From positions 558,001-622,000 of the forward strand of contig CAVUID010000015.1 in the NCBI GenBank assembly GCA_963741495.1: a stretch of 64,000 bases of DNA, in the 5' to 3' direction. Source of the stretch: Sulfurimicrobium sp963741495. GTDB lineage: Bacteria; Pseudomonadota; Gammaproteobacteria; Burkholderiales; Sulfuricellaceae. The notes beneath the pieces were generated by a model, which had not been told where the DNA came from, searched no databases, and was given only the letters and a program-made list of their open reading frames with translations. Both the position numbers and the translations under genes were made by a program. Below, one piece after another: positions 9,788 through 19,555 of the stretch. Positions within the stretch are counted from its first letter, which is position 1. Every line of letters begins with the position of its first letter.

Positions 9788-10392
9788 TGAGTGTTCTCGA
9801 TACCATGACGATAAATGGCAAATACATTTGGCGCTTCCGCCAGCATATGCCTGGTGTTTCCGGCTAATATGGACTGCATGACCAGTCCCTGGATCATGCC
9901 GATGAACAGGGTGGAAGCCGCGCCAACATTCACTTGCGCATCCAGCTCACCGCAAGCTCTGCCTGCTTCGATCAGGCCTGCCAGACGCTCCGCGTAACGA
10001 CTGGTCAGGGTGCGCGCCATACGCTTGGCTACAGAATCCGCAGGGCGCTGCAATTCACCGAACATCATGCGCGGCACACCAGGATGCGCGGCAACGAACT
10101 CGATATGCGCCAGAAAAACGGCTTCCAGCGCCGCCAGCGGGCTTGCCGCCGAATCAGCTGCCTGATCCACGCGCGCCATCAGACGCTCGGCCACCCACTC
10201 CATGACTGCCTGCCAGATTGCATCCTTGCTGGGAAAATGACGAAACAGCGCACCCTGGGTCAGGTTCATCTTTTTGGCAATCGCTGCGGTGGTAATTTCA
10301 CTGGGGTTCTGCTCAGCAGCCAGTTCCACGACTGTTTCAACCGTAATAATCCGGCGTTCTTCCGCTGGCAGGTGTTTCGAGGCAACTTGCAT
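9784..10392 (-). CDS. TetR family transcriptional regulator
   Basis: 202 aa. The N-terminal helix-turn-helix (TTAAIAKKMNLTQGALFRHFPSKDAIW) is typical of TetR/AcrR repressors. The C-terminal ligand domain is helical and contains MMFGELQ and IEAGRACGELD, as in AcrR-type regulators. It is the first gene of the exporter operon and lies 11 bp from a perfect 24-bp palindrome, so autoregulation of the whole operon is likely. The ligand is unknown. Confidence 0.88.
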   Translation of the reverse strand: MQVASKHLPAEERRIITVETVVELAAEQNPSEITTAAIAKKMNLTQGALFRHFPSKDAIWQAVMEWVAERLMARVDQAADSAASPLAALEAVFLAHIEFVAAHPGVPRMMFGELQRPADSVAKRMARTLTSRYAERLAGLIEAGRACGELDAQVNVGAASTLFIGMIQGLVMQSILAGNTRHMLAEAPNVFAIYRHGIENTQ

Positions 10393-10402
10393 TGAAAATC
10401 CA

Positions 10403-10426
10403 AAGATAGTAATCGATTACTATCTT
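10403..10426. promoter_or_regulatory. Perfect 24-bp palindrome, probable TetR operator
   Basis: Each half is AAGATAGTAATC and the two arms match without a mismatch, centred at 10414/10415. It lies 11-34 bp upstream of the TetR start codon, where it would overlap the promoter or 5' leader. TetR-family operators are commonly inverted repeats of this size. It also lies beyond the 3' end (10467) of the EAL-HDOD gene, which comes from the right on the same strand. Confidence 0.75.
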
Positions 10427-10466
10427 ATTCAAACAATTGCGCCCCGTCAATCCACTTTATTTGCGC

Positions 10467-11915
10467 TCAGCCCTCCACCTCATCGGCCCACACCAGCGCA
10501 TCAACATGAGCCGCATTGACCTTGGCAGCGCCCAGCCCACAGATTGAAGCCAGCACCTCGATCTGGTCCTGTTCAAACTCCTCGCAGGCGATTGCGAGAT
10601 CAAGGTAGGGGGCGTAGATACCCTCCCCCTTCAACAAAGCGAGCGAAACCTGCTGCGGGAGATGAAATCCATCCAGCGCTGTTTCCATCGGAACATTGAG
10701 CAGCGCTTCCAGTTGCGAAAGAATGCCGACCAGAAACAGCCCGTCCTGGTCTGCTGCTGGTATTTTTTCTTTGCCCAGCAATTCCACCATGCGAGCCCGC
10801 ACCAGCGCATTTTTCAACAACACCTGGCTGCGCGGATCGGGCTTTTCACTGGTAAACAGCAACAGCGTCAGCCAGCGGTAAAGCTGGTCATAGCCCAGCA
10901 GCGTCATGGCATGCGCAATGGAGCGGATTTCCTGTTGCAGGGCATTCACGGGCGAGTTGATGTAGCGCAGGATTTTGAAAGTAATGGCTGCATCGCGCTT
11001 GACGCTCGCCTCCAACTCCTTGATCTCGGCGTGGCTGCGAACCAGATTAAGTAATTCAATCACCTTGATGCGGTGGTTATCCAGGCGATGTGGCCCGGTG
11101 AGCTGCGGCTTGGCGAAGTAATAGCCTTCGAAATAATTGAAGGCCAGCTTGCGGCAGGCTTCCAGATGCTCCTCGGAGTTCACCCCCACTGCGATCAGTG
11201 GACGCACAGACTCCTTAAGTAAAGCGACGATTTCCTTGCCCAGTTCCAGCGCGTCGGTGCGGGAAATATCGAAACGGACGTAATCTGCGATCTGGCACCA
11301 CGGCAAATGTTCAGGACGATTGCGCGGATTATCCACGGCGAACTTGAAACCCTGCTCTTTCAACTGACGGCAACGCGCCAGAATCTGTTCGGCAAATTCA
11401 ACCTGAGGCTGCAGTACAAGCACCACATTTTTACCCGGCAATCGCTCCAGCAACGGATGATCCAGAACAACAGGAGAAATGTTGATAAAAGCCAGCTTAC
11501 CTTGCAACAAGCGTTCAACGCCCAGATCCAGAATACTCTTGATCAGCATCTGGTCGTGCATCAGCATCACCGTTTCATCCGGCTTTTTATCTGCCAGCGA
11601 ATGCCGGTTGCGCAGCGCCAGTTCATAGCCGATCAGGTGTTCGGAGCGATCCAGCACCGGCTCGCGCCGCAGGAATCGCAGTCGCAACGCCACTGCATCA
11701 TTGCGCGGGCCGTTGGTTTCAATATCGAGCAGGCTGGTAATCACATCCTGTGCGACGGCTTCACCTGTATCAACCCGCTTGGCATCGAAGGGAGATGCGT
11801 CTGGCTTGCCATCGGGAGGTAATTCAGGAAATGGCGCCGGCACAATGACCTTTTCTTCGATATGGACCTTTTCAGGGGCCGGCGCAGTGAAGATGGATTT
11901 CAATTTGTCGAACAT
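10467..11915 (-). CDS. EAL-HDOD signalling protein with degenerate EAL motif
   Basis: 482 aa from ATG 11915, chosen because it has AAGGAATT just upstream and starts MFDKLKSIF; an earlier in-frame start would add 36 unconvincing residues. A Pro-rich linker (residues 10-40) leads into an EAL-like barrel. The EAL triad reads YELAL, the metal-binding acidic positions are replaced (VLVLQPQVEF, FAVDNPRN in place of DDFG), and it probably does not hydrolyse c-di-GMP. The second half is an HDOD domain (ASVKRDAAITFKILRYINSP; SIAHAMTLLGYDQLYRWLTLLLF). This architecture is the CdgJ/YuxH-type family linked to motility and surface behaviour. Confidence 0.85.
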   Translation of the reverse strand: MFDKLKSIFTAPAPEKVHIEEKVIVPAPFPELPPDGKPDASPFDAKRVDTGEAVAQDVITSLLDIETNGPRNDAVALRLRFLRREPVLDRSEHLIGYELALRNRHSLADKKPDETVMLMHDQMLIKSILDLGVERLLQGKLAFINISPVVLDHPLLERLPGKNVVLVLQPQVEFAEQILARCRQLKEQGFKFAVDNPRNRPEHLPWCQIADYVRFDISRTDALELGKEIVALLKESVRPLIAVGVNSEEHLEACRKLAFNYFEGYYFAKPQLTGPHRLDNHRIKVIELLNLVRSHAEIKELEASVKRDAAITFKILRYINSPVNALQQEIRSIAHAMTLLGYDQLYRWLTLLLFTSEKPDPRSQVLLKNALVRARMVELLGKEKIPAADQDGLFLVGILSQLEALLNVPMETALDGFHLPQQVSLALLKGEGIYAPYLDLAIACEEFEQDQIEVLASICGLGAAKVNAAHVDALVWADEVEG

Positions 11916-12088
11916 GGTTGCAATTCCTTTCGCCAATCTCAGGCGCATTCGACCAATTGTGCCGGATGCGCCTGGCATGTCAAGCAAGGGGCATGAATCA
12001 AGACGAGATCGGGCCTGTCGCAACTTGTTGCGTTACTGGCATGTCACAAGTATATTGAGAACCATTCCACCATGACTCGACCGGATTC

Positions 12089-12460
12089 ATGAAAATTTTC
12101 TTCACCCGCCTGCTGCTAGCTTTCATGCTCGTATGGCTGCCTTTGCAGGGCTATGCTGGCGAGGCGATGTCCTTTTGCCTGCACCAGCATGAAGATACCG
12201 CCACGCAGATGGTCGCTGGCGAACATGATGGATGCCACGGACAAAAAACCTCCTCGCAGCATGACGAAACCATGGCAGACAGCGGTGCAGCCTGCGACAA
12301 CTGCTTCTCCTGTCACCTGATCGCCCAGCCCGCACTGATAATGGCTCCTCTCGAACTTGGAGCGGACAACAATCGCTTGTTTCAACACCCCTTAAAACTC
12401 TCCTTCTCCCCGCTCTTCCCTGAGCAACTGCAACGCCCGCCTCTCGCATTTTTTTCCTGA
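12089..12460 (+). CDS. Small exported His/Cys-rich protein preceding the Cus operon
   Basis: 123 aa. A signal peptide (residues 1-24, hydrophobic core LLLAFMLVWLPLQ, cleavage near GYAGEA) is followed by a segment rich in His and Cys (CLHQHED; GEHDGCHGQ; CDNCFSCHL), then a hydrophobic, Pro-rich tail. Proteins of this type are common at the head of CusCBAF/Czc operons and probably bind or sense copper in the periplasm; that role is inferred. It is 83 bp upstream of cusF on the same strand. Confidence 0.7.
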   Translation: MKIFFTRLLLAFMLVWLPLQGYAGEAMSFCLHQHEDTATQMVAGEHDGCHGQKTSSQHDETMADSGAACDNCFSCHLIAQPALIMAPLELGADNNRLFQHPLKLSFSPLFPEQLQRPPLAFFS

Positions 12461-12543
12461 GTTTTTCCGTTTCATCCTGAAGCCATGCAGCGGTGTTTTG
12501 CACCGATTGCGTGGATGACGCATCTCATCAAGGAAAAAATATC

Positions 12544-12843
12544 ATGAAAAAAGCGTTGAACACCTTCATCGCCGCCTTCGCCATGCTGGCGGCTTTTACT
12601 CTTCATGCTGCAGACGTAGCAACAGGAAGCGGTAAAGTAAATAAAATCAATAGCGAAGCCGGATCAATCAATATTTCACATGAAGAAATTCCCGCGCTCA
12701 AGTGGCCAGCCATGACCATGGATATCAAGGTCGCCGACCGGAAAATTCTGTCTGGCGTCAAACCCGGCCAGCTTGTTTCTTTCGGTCTGATCAAGGACCC
12801 CAAGGCCGGCTATGTGATTTCACACATCGAAACCGTCAAATAA
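12544..12843 (+). CDS. cusF: Periplasmic copper/silver chaperone CusF
   Basis: 99 aa from ATG 12544; the upstream AAGGAAA supports this start. Signal peptide residues 1-21 (FAMLAAFTLHA). The mature OB-fold carries the CusF metal site: H in SHEEIPALKW, the cation-pi Trp in KWPAMTM, and the two Met of MTM. CusF hands Cu(I)/Ag(I) to the CusB adaptor of the CusCBA pump. The pump genes follow directly. Confidence 0.93.
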   Translation: MKKALNTFIAAFAMLAAFTLHAADVATGSGKVNKINSEAGSINISHEEIPALKWPAMTMDIKVADRKILSGVKPGQLVSFGLIKDPKAGYVISHIETVK

Positions 12844-12900
12844 ACCTGGCTGGCGGGAAGCCTGATGCTTCCTGCTGACCTATCCATGGAGTACACGGCC

Positions 12901-14179
12901 ATGAAACTTCAACGCCGTCACATCACGCCGGGAACAGCGGTTTTGCTCGCTTTATTATGCGCATTTCCGGTCACTGCCGAAACACTGCCAGGGGCCGATG
13001 TTGAAGGCCTGTTGAAGCTGGCTCGCGACGCCAATCCCGAGCTCGCTGCCATGCGGCACGAAGCACAGGCTGTTTCCGAGCGGGTCAGTAGCGCCGGCGC
13101 CTTGCCGGACCCCATACTACGCACTGAATTAATGGACATTACGCGGCAAGGTACGGCTTCCAGCTTCAATTTGCTACCGGGCACGACTGGCAGCACCAAG
13201 TACACGCTGATTCAGGCACTGCCGTTCTGGGGAAAACGAGAACTCAGGCGCGAACTTGCGGAAGCCGAAGCACAACAGGCCCGTGGTCGTGCCGATACAA
13301 GCTGGGAAGATCTGGCGGCACGCATCAAGACCAGCCATGCCCAGTATTATGTTTTTTTCCGCGCCGAAGCCCTTACCCGGGAACTGCTAGACCTGACGAC
13401 TCAACTGGAAAAAATATCTCAGGCACGCTACGCCAATGGCCTCGCTCCACAGCAGGATGTGATTCGGGCGCAACTTGAGCAAACTTCGCTACGCAGCGAT
13501 CTGGTGGAACTTGAAAATTCAGTCCACCACAGTAAAGTCAAGCTGAACGCGCTGCTTAACCGCCCGGCAACAGCGCCTCTGGCCGCTCCGCTCACGCTGC
13601 GCAAGCTGCCTGTAGCAAACAAGCTGGATCAGGATGCGCTGCAAAACAATCTGCGCGCCCGGAATCCACAACTATCTACCGAAACAGCGCGCGTCAGCGC
13701 CGCCACAAAAAACCGCGAACTGGTTTATCGCAATCGCTATCCCGATTTTAATCTCGGCGTCTCACCGCTCCAGTCTGGCGGCCAAGTCAGCGAATGGGGC
13801 GTGATGGTCGAGTTCAACATTCCGCTGCAGCAGGAAAGCCGGCCGCTCACAGGAGCGCGAGGCACAGTCCATGCTGGCGGCAGCCGAATCGCGCAGGGAT
13901 GCCACCCGGAACCAGCTTCTTGCCGATCTGGCGGAAAACCTTTCCGAGCTGGATGCCGCACGCCGGATCGAGAATCTCGCACAAAACAGCCAGCTGCCGC
14001 AGGCAGAACTGAGCTTCAAGGCCGCGCTGGCCGGATATGAAAGCGGCAAGGTGGATTTCGCCACCCTGCTGGACGCCCAGCGCCTGATGCTCAAAGCCAG
14101 GCTGGACGCACTCAAGGCCCAGGGCGAAGCGCAGAAACGCCTGGCCGAAATCGAACGCCTGTTGGGAGAAGATTTATGA
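12901..14179 (+). CDS. cusC: Outer-membrane efflux channel CusC, TolC family (frameshifted as read)
   Basis: Start at ATG 12901 gives a signal peptide (MKLQRRHITPGTAVLLALL...VTAE). TolC/OEP coiled-coil repeats follow: NPELAAMRHEAQAVSERVSSAG and the second repeat LDQDALQNNLRARNPQL. The reading frame breaks at the CC of 13843-13844; the C-terminal half continues one frame over (SMLAAAESRRDATRNQL, then KVDFATLLDAQRLML) to 14179. Dropping one C restores a protein of about 425 aa. It overlaps cusB by 4 bp and forms the outer-membrane exit of the Cu/Ag pump. Confidence 0.87.
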
Positions 14180-15485
14180 AAACCAGAACAATCATTGTGC
14201 TGCTGGCACTCGTGACCAGCATTGCGCTTGGGGCAGGCTACTGGCTGGGCATGAAACAAACCGGCACTACCTCTGTCACCCCAGATACCGTCAAGATGGA
14301 GCGCAAAGTTCTCTATTACCGCAATCCGATGGGGCAGCCCGATACTTCGCCCGTTCCCAAGAAGGATGAGATGGGCATGGACTACATCCCGGTGTACGAG
14401 GATGAAGAAAGCGGCAACCCTGGCACAGCCGGCCAGGTGAAAATCAGCACCGATAAAATCCAGAAACTGGGTGTGCGCACCGAAGCTGCGACGCTGCGAG
14501 AATTGTCCCGAATGGTCCATGCCGTCGGCCGGGTCGAAGCCAATGAGCGCCTGACCTACACCATCTCGCCCAAATTCGAGGGCTGGATCGAGCGCCTGCA
14601 CGTCAATACCACTGGCGCCCAGGTGAAACGCGGTCAGCCCCTGCTCGAGGTATACAGCCCGGAACTGGTTTCCACCCAGAGAGAATACGCCATCGCCCTC
14701 CAGGGTCAGCAAGCCCTGGCCAACGCCAGCCCGGAGGCGAAAGTCGGGCATGAAGCAACTGGCCGACGCCAGCCTGGCGCGCATGAAGAACTGGGACATC
14801 TCGGCCGAGCAACTGAAAGCCCTGAGCCAGAACCCGGAAGCACGCCATACCCTCACCTACCGCTCCCCGGCCAGCGGCATCGTCATGGAGAAAAAAGCCG
14901 TGCAAGGCATGCGCTTCATGCCGGGCGACGTGCTTTACCAGATTGCCGATCTTTCTTCAGTGTGGGTTCTGGCGGACGTCTTCGAGCAGGACATGGCCAT
15001 GGTCAGATCGGGGCAGATGGCCAGGGTCCGTTTCAATGCCTATCCCGGCAAGGAGTTCGAGGCCAGGCTGACCTACGTCTACCCCACCCTGAATGCCCAG
15101 ACGCGCACCGTGCCGGTCCGCCTGGAAATGGACAATCCCGGCATGCTGCTCAAGCCCGCCATGTATGCCGACATCGAACTGAGCGTGCCGAGTAAAGGCA
15201 AGGTGCTGACCATTCCCACTTCCGCCGTCATCTACGGCGGCAAACGCCAGAGCGTGCTGGTGGAACTGGCCGAAGGCCGTTTCGAACCGCGTGATGTCAG
15301 GCTCGGCAGCCAGAGCAGTGATCTATGTCGAAGTGCTGGAGGGTTTGGGTGAAGGCGAAAAAGTCGTGGTCTCGGCCAATTTCCTGATCGACTCGGAAAG
15401 CAATCTCAAGGCCGCTTTCAGCAGCCTGGTGAGCAAGCAGTCCCAGCCCGAAGCGACTGCCGATACTGCCAGCAAGGAGCACTGA
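14176..15485 (+). CDS. cusB: Periplasmic adaptor CusB (two frameshifts as read)
   Basis: N-terminal membrane anchor, then the CusB heavy-metal-binding domain (YYRNPMGQPDTSPVPKKDEM and GMDYIPVY), the barrel-sandwich lipoyl halves (GWIERLHVNTTGAQVKRGQP; SPASGIVMEKKAV) and beta-barrel (VWVLADVFEQDM). Frame changes lie at the GGG of 14746-14748 (VG-MKQLADASLARMKNW) and at about 15311-15317 (GSQS-VIYVEVLEGLGEG). Both are corrected by removing one base. The protein would then be about 435 aa, as usual for CusB. It takes metal from CusF and couples CusA to CusC. Confidence 0.87.
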
Positions 15486-15486
15486 T

Positions 15487-18400
15487 ATGCTCAATCGCAT
15501 CATCGAATGGTCGGCACGCAATATCTTTCTGGTGCTGCTGGCCACCGCGGCCATTATCGGCGGCGGAATCTACGCTGTCCTCAAGACACCTCTGGACGCC
15601 CTGCCCGACCTGTCCGACGTGCAGGTCATCCTGTATACCGAGTATTCCGGTCAGGCACCGCAGGTGGTGGAGGATCAGGTCACCTATCCGCTCACCACGG
15701 CCATGCTCTCGGTGCCGAAGTCCAAGGTAGTGCGCGGTTTCTCGTTCTTTGGCGCGTCCTTTGTCTACGTCATTTTCGAGGACGGCACCGACATCTACTG
15801 GGCACGCTCGCGGGTGCTGGAATACCTCACCTCGCTTTCCGGCAGCCTGCCGCAAGGCGTTACCCCAAGGCTCGGCCCGGATGCGACCGGCGTGGGATGG
15901 GTTTACCAGTATGCGGTGCTGGGCAAAAACCGCACCCTGGCCGAGTTGCGCACCCTGCAGGACTGGTATCTGCGCTATCAGCTCAGCAAGGCGCCGGGCG
16001 TGGCAGAAGTGGCCAGCATCGGCGGCTTCGTCCAGCAATACCAGGTGGTTGTCGATCCGCGCAAACTGCAGGCTTACGGCGTGCACATCACCGAAGTCAG
16101 CAAGGTCATCCGCGATTCCAACCGCGATGTGGGCGGACGCGTCATTGAAATGGCCGAAACTGAATTCATGGTGCGCGGCAAGGGCTACCTGCGCGGCCAG
16201 AAAGACCTCGAGATGCTGGTCATCAAGAGCGAGAGCGGCATTCCCGTTCTGCTGCGCGATGTGGCCCGTGTGGAACTCGGCCCGGACGAACGGCGCGGGT
16301 TGTCCGAACTCAACGGCGAAGGCGAAGTGGTATCCGGCATCGCCATGGCGCGTTTCGGCCAGAATGCACTGGAAGTCATCCACAACATCAAGCGCAAGAT
16401 CGCCGAAGTATCCAGCGGGCTGCCTGAAGGTGTGACCATCGAAACGGTCTACGACCGCTCCGACCTGATCGAACGCGCCATCGCCAACCTCAAGACCACG
16501 CTGCTGGAGGAAAGCCTCATTGTCGCTCTGGTATGCGTGGTGTTCCTGCTGCACGTGCGCAGCGCGCTGGTCGCCATCATCATGCTGCCGGTCGGGGTGC
16601 TGATCGCCTTCATTGCCATGCGCCTCCTGGGCATGAACTCCAACATCATGAGTCTGGGCGGCATCGCCATTGCCATCGGCGCGATGGTGGACGCAGCCAT
16701 TGTCATGATCGAGAACGCGCACAAGCATCTGGAACGACTGGAAGGCAACCCCTCCCGGCCTCCCCTTATCAGGGGAGGAGCTGGAGCCCCCTCCCCTGAT
16801 AAGGGGCAAGCAGGCAATCCGCACAGCGGATGCTCGCACAAGGGGAGGGATGGGGAGGGGTTAGGGTTCGAGGCCCGCGCCAACGCCATCATCGATGCCT
16901 GCAAGGAAGTCGGCCCGGCGCTGTTCTTCTCGCTGCTGATTATCACCGTCTCATTCCTGCCGGTATTCACGCTGGAGGCACAGGAAGGCCGCCTGTTCTC
17001 GCCACTGGCCTTTACCAAGACCTTTGCTATGGCTGGTGCCGCGCTGCTGTCTGTCACGCTGGTGCCGGTGCTGATGATGATTTTCGTGCGCGGCAAGATC
17101 ATGCCCGAGCAGAAAAACCCGGTAAACCGCTTTCTGATCTGGCTGTATCGGCCCGTTATTGCCTGGGTGATGCAGTGGAAAAAATTGACCATTATGCTGG
17201 CCGTTGCCGTTCTGGGCATCAGCCTGTATCCGGCCACGAAGCTGGGCAGCGAATTCATGCCCACGCTCAATGAAGGCACCCTGTTCTACATGCCGACCGG
17301 CCTGCCTGGCATGTCGGTGACCAAAGCCGCCGAGACCCTGCAAACCCAGAACAAGATCATCAAGGGCTTTCCTGAAGTCGCATCGGTCTATGGCAAGGCC
17401 GGTCGCGCCAACACCGCCACCGACCCGGCCCCGCTGGAAATGTTCGAAACCGTCATCAATCTCAAACCGGAAGATGAATGGCGGCCCGGCATGACCATCG
17501 ACAAGCTGATTGCGGAACTCGATGCAGCCCTGCAGATACCCGGCATTTCCAATTCCTGGACCATGCCCATCAAGGCCCGCATCGACATGCTCTCGACCGG
17601 CATCCGCACGCCCATCGGGATCAAGGTATTCGGCAAGAATCTGGGCGAGATGGAAAAACTGGCCAAGGAAATCGAAAGCGTGGTCAAGGTCATACCGGGC
17701 ACCACCAGCGCCTATGCCGAGCGTCTGACCGGCGGCCTGTATCTCGACATCGAGCCGGATCGCAGCCAGCTGGCCCGTTATGGACTGGCGGTGGGCGATT
17801 TTCAGGAAATCATCTGCTTCCGCACTGGGCGGCGAAACCGTCACCACCACGGTCGAGGGGCGTGAGCGTTTCGGCGTCAGCGTGCGTTACCCACGCGAGC
17901 TGCGCAGCACGCCACAGCAGATCGCCACGCAGATTCTGGTGCCGGTAAACACGGGTATGGGCGGGCCGCCCGCCATGATCCCGCTGGGGCAACTGGCCAC
18001 GGTCAAAATCGTGAAAGGCGCCCCTTCCATCCGCACAGAAAACGCCCTGCTCTCCGCTTATATCTACGTCGACATCCGCAACCGCGACATCGGCAGCTAT
18101 GTGGCCGAGGCCCAGCAGGCGGTGCGCGACAAGGTGAAGTTCCCGCCCGGCTACTATGCGACCTGGAGCGGCCAGTTCGAATACATGCAACGCGCCAAGG
18201 AAAAGATGAAAGTCGTCATCCCGGTCACCCTGGCGATCATCTTTACCCTGCTCTATCTCAATTTCCGCCGCCTGACCGAAACCCTGATCGTGATGTTGTC
18301 CGTCCCTTTCGCACTGGTCGGCGGTGTTTGGCTGATGTGGGCGCTGAACTATAACGTTTCCGTGGCAGTGGCGGTCGGCTTCATCGCCCTGGCCGGGGTA

Positions 18401-18742
18401 GCGGCAGAAACTGGTGTAGTAATGCTGATCTATCTAGACCAGGCACTCAGCAAACTCAAGGCCCAAAGGGAAGCCGAAGGCAGGCCGCTTGCATCGGCAG
18501 ACCTTTACGCTGCGGTGATGGAGGGCGCAGTCGAACGGGTGCGCCCCAAGATGATGACCGTGGTCGCCATCATGGCCGGTCTGCTGCCCATCATGTGGAG
18601 CAGTGGAACCGGCTCCGAGGTCATGAGCCGCATCGCCGCACCCATGGTGGGCGGAATGATTTCTTCGACAATCCTGACGCTGATCGTCATTCCAGCCTTG
18701 TATGCACTGATCAAGGAATGGACACTTTTCAGAAGGAAGTAA
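15487..18742 (+). CDS. cusA: Cu(I)/Ag(I) RND efflux pump CusA (one frameshift; carries an in-frame repeat insert)
   Basis: RND/HME protein of about 1085 aa once joined. It has the N-terminal helix, porter-domain signature YSGQAPQVVEDQVTYPLTTAM, and transmembrane helix 4 with AIAIGAMVDAAIVMIENAHKH, the monovalent-metal (Cus/Sil) type. Met-rich sites of the cleft include EFMPTLNEGTLFYMP. The frame breaks at about 17813-17815: removing one T gives QEII-ASALGGETVTTT. Between NAHKHLERLEG and ARANAIIDACKEVGPALFF, a palindromic repeat (bases 16747-16868) adds about 40 residues to the cytoplasmic loop after the TM4 motif without breaking the frame. cusA follows cusB by one base. Confidence 0.9.
16747..16868. 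repeat. Palindromic repeat element inserted in frame in cusA
   Basis: The ends are inverted copies (AACCCCTCCC at 16747-16756 and GGGAGGGGTT at 16853-16862). Inside is a perfect 17-bp inverted repeat, CCCCTTATCAGGGGAGG (16762-16778) with its complement at 16790-16806. The C/G-tract composition and the CCCTAACCCC motif resemble the short intergenic repeat at 36382-36424. The translated product (RPPLIRGGAGAPSPDKG and so on) has no counterpart in normal CusA proteins as I know them. Confidence 0.8.
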
Positions 18743-18743
18743 C

Positions 18744-18965
18744 ATGAACACCAAAATAATCGTTCTGACGAGCACGCTGCTATTGTCGGCCTGTAGCGAT
18801 TTACCTGGACTGGCTTACCCAAGTGGAACAAAAACAACACTGATCTCGCCTTCATCGTGCCCCGTCTATTCAAGTTATTCCTGGCAAAACATCGCGTTCA
18901 GACAAACGCATGCACCAGGCGATCGGACGGATCAATCTGCAATAATTGGCCAAAACCTAAAGTAA
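18744..18965 (+). CDS. Putative small lipoprotein at the end of the Cus operon
   Basis: 73 aa starting one base after the cusA stop, with an AGGAAG ribosome site inside the cusA end. The N-terminus is a lipoprotein signal (IIVLTSTLLLSAC, lipobox LSAC). The rest is Ser/Thr-rich with no recognised domain and could be a shortened or frameshifted remnant of a larger lipoprotein. Position alone ties it to the efflux operon. Confidence 0.5.
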   Translation: MNTKIIVLTSTLLLSACSDLPGLAYPSGTKTTLISPSSCPVYSSYSWQNIAFRQTHAPGDRTDQSAIIGQNLK

Positions 18966-19046
18966 TCTGGAATAATGACGCTTAGTTAAGTGAATTGGCC
19001 GCATACGCATAGCGGAAAAGCTATATTTAGCATTACGGAGATAAAC

Positions 19047-19403
19047 ATGAAACTGCGTGCATCTATCGCCATACTTGCCGTTTGCAGCGGCGCACTCACC
19101 ACCTCGCTGGCCGCTCACGCCACCCCCTCGCTACCTCCGCTGGTCAACGTCCAGCCCCAGGCTTTTGCAAAAATGGGTTGGGAATCGCAGAAAATCTACG
19201 TGGCCGGTATTCTGGATGGCCTGACCTTCCTCTCCTACGGACGCAACATGCCCGACCACGATGCAGTGGTCAAATGTGCGAAGAGCCGCAATCTGGATGA
19301 ATTAACCCATGGCGTCGTGGCCTGGCTACAGGCGCACCCCGCCTTCAGCGAAAGTCTGGGTTCAGCCGTGGCGCAGACCGTCAGCCGCGCCTGCGAAATC
19401 TAG
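19047..19403 (+). CDS. Exported small protein, Rap1a/Tai-like fold
   Basis: 118 aa from ATG 19047, preceded by ACGGAG. Signal peptide residues 1-25 (IAILAVCSGALTTSLAAHA). The mature part has KIYVAGILDGL near its start, a Cys (KCAKS), then VVAWLQAHPAFSE, and ends with Cys (SRACEI). This spacing recalls Rap1a/Tai immunity-like proteins, which often occur as general periplasmic proteins with one disulphide. No toxin gene is adjacent, so an immunity role is not supported. Confidence 0.6.
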   Translation: MKLRASIAILAVCSGALTTSLAAHATPSLPPLVNVQPQAFAKMGWESQKIYVAGILDGLTFLSYGRNMPDHDAVVKCAKSRNLDELTHGVVAWLQAHPAFSESLGSAVAQTVSRACEI

Positions 19404-19426
19404 ACACGAGGAATACAACAAAAAGA

Positions 19427-19504
19427 CGCCCAGCAGGAAAGTAGAGAATTGTAAGCTGGGCGGAGCGGAATTTCAGTTTCAGGGGCGCAAATTTCGCGCC
19501 CCTG
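19427..19504. other. Two GC-rich hairpins between convergent genes
   Basis: Hairpin 1 pairs CGCCCAGC (19427-19434) with GCTGGGCG (19455-19462). Hairpin 2 pairs CAGGGGCG (19480-19487) with CGCCCCTG (19497-19504). Neither has a clear T tract, but they sit between the ends of two convergent genes and may act as terminators or RNA 3'-end stabilisers. Confidence 0.45.
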
Positions 19505-19555
19505 GATTCAAACATTCTTGCCTAAATCATACCTGACTACTTCTGGTAATAAGCG

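Noticed and set aside
13762..14856. 364-codon minus-strand frame opposite cusC/cusB
   Set aside because: A shadow frame with no domain; the plus-strand efflux genes explain the region despite frameshifts.
12544..18742. Cus operon as a decayed pseudogene cluster
   Set aside because: Each break is one base and conserved sequence resumes at once; no in-frame stop or deletion beyond these, so sequencing error is the simpler reading.
19047..19403. Rap1a-like protein as an immunity gene of a toxin pair
   Set aside because: No toxin or secretion effector lies beside it; similar proteins are widespread as stand-alone periplasmic proteins.
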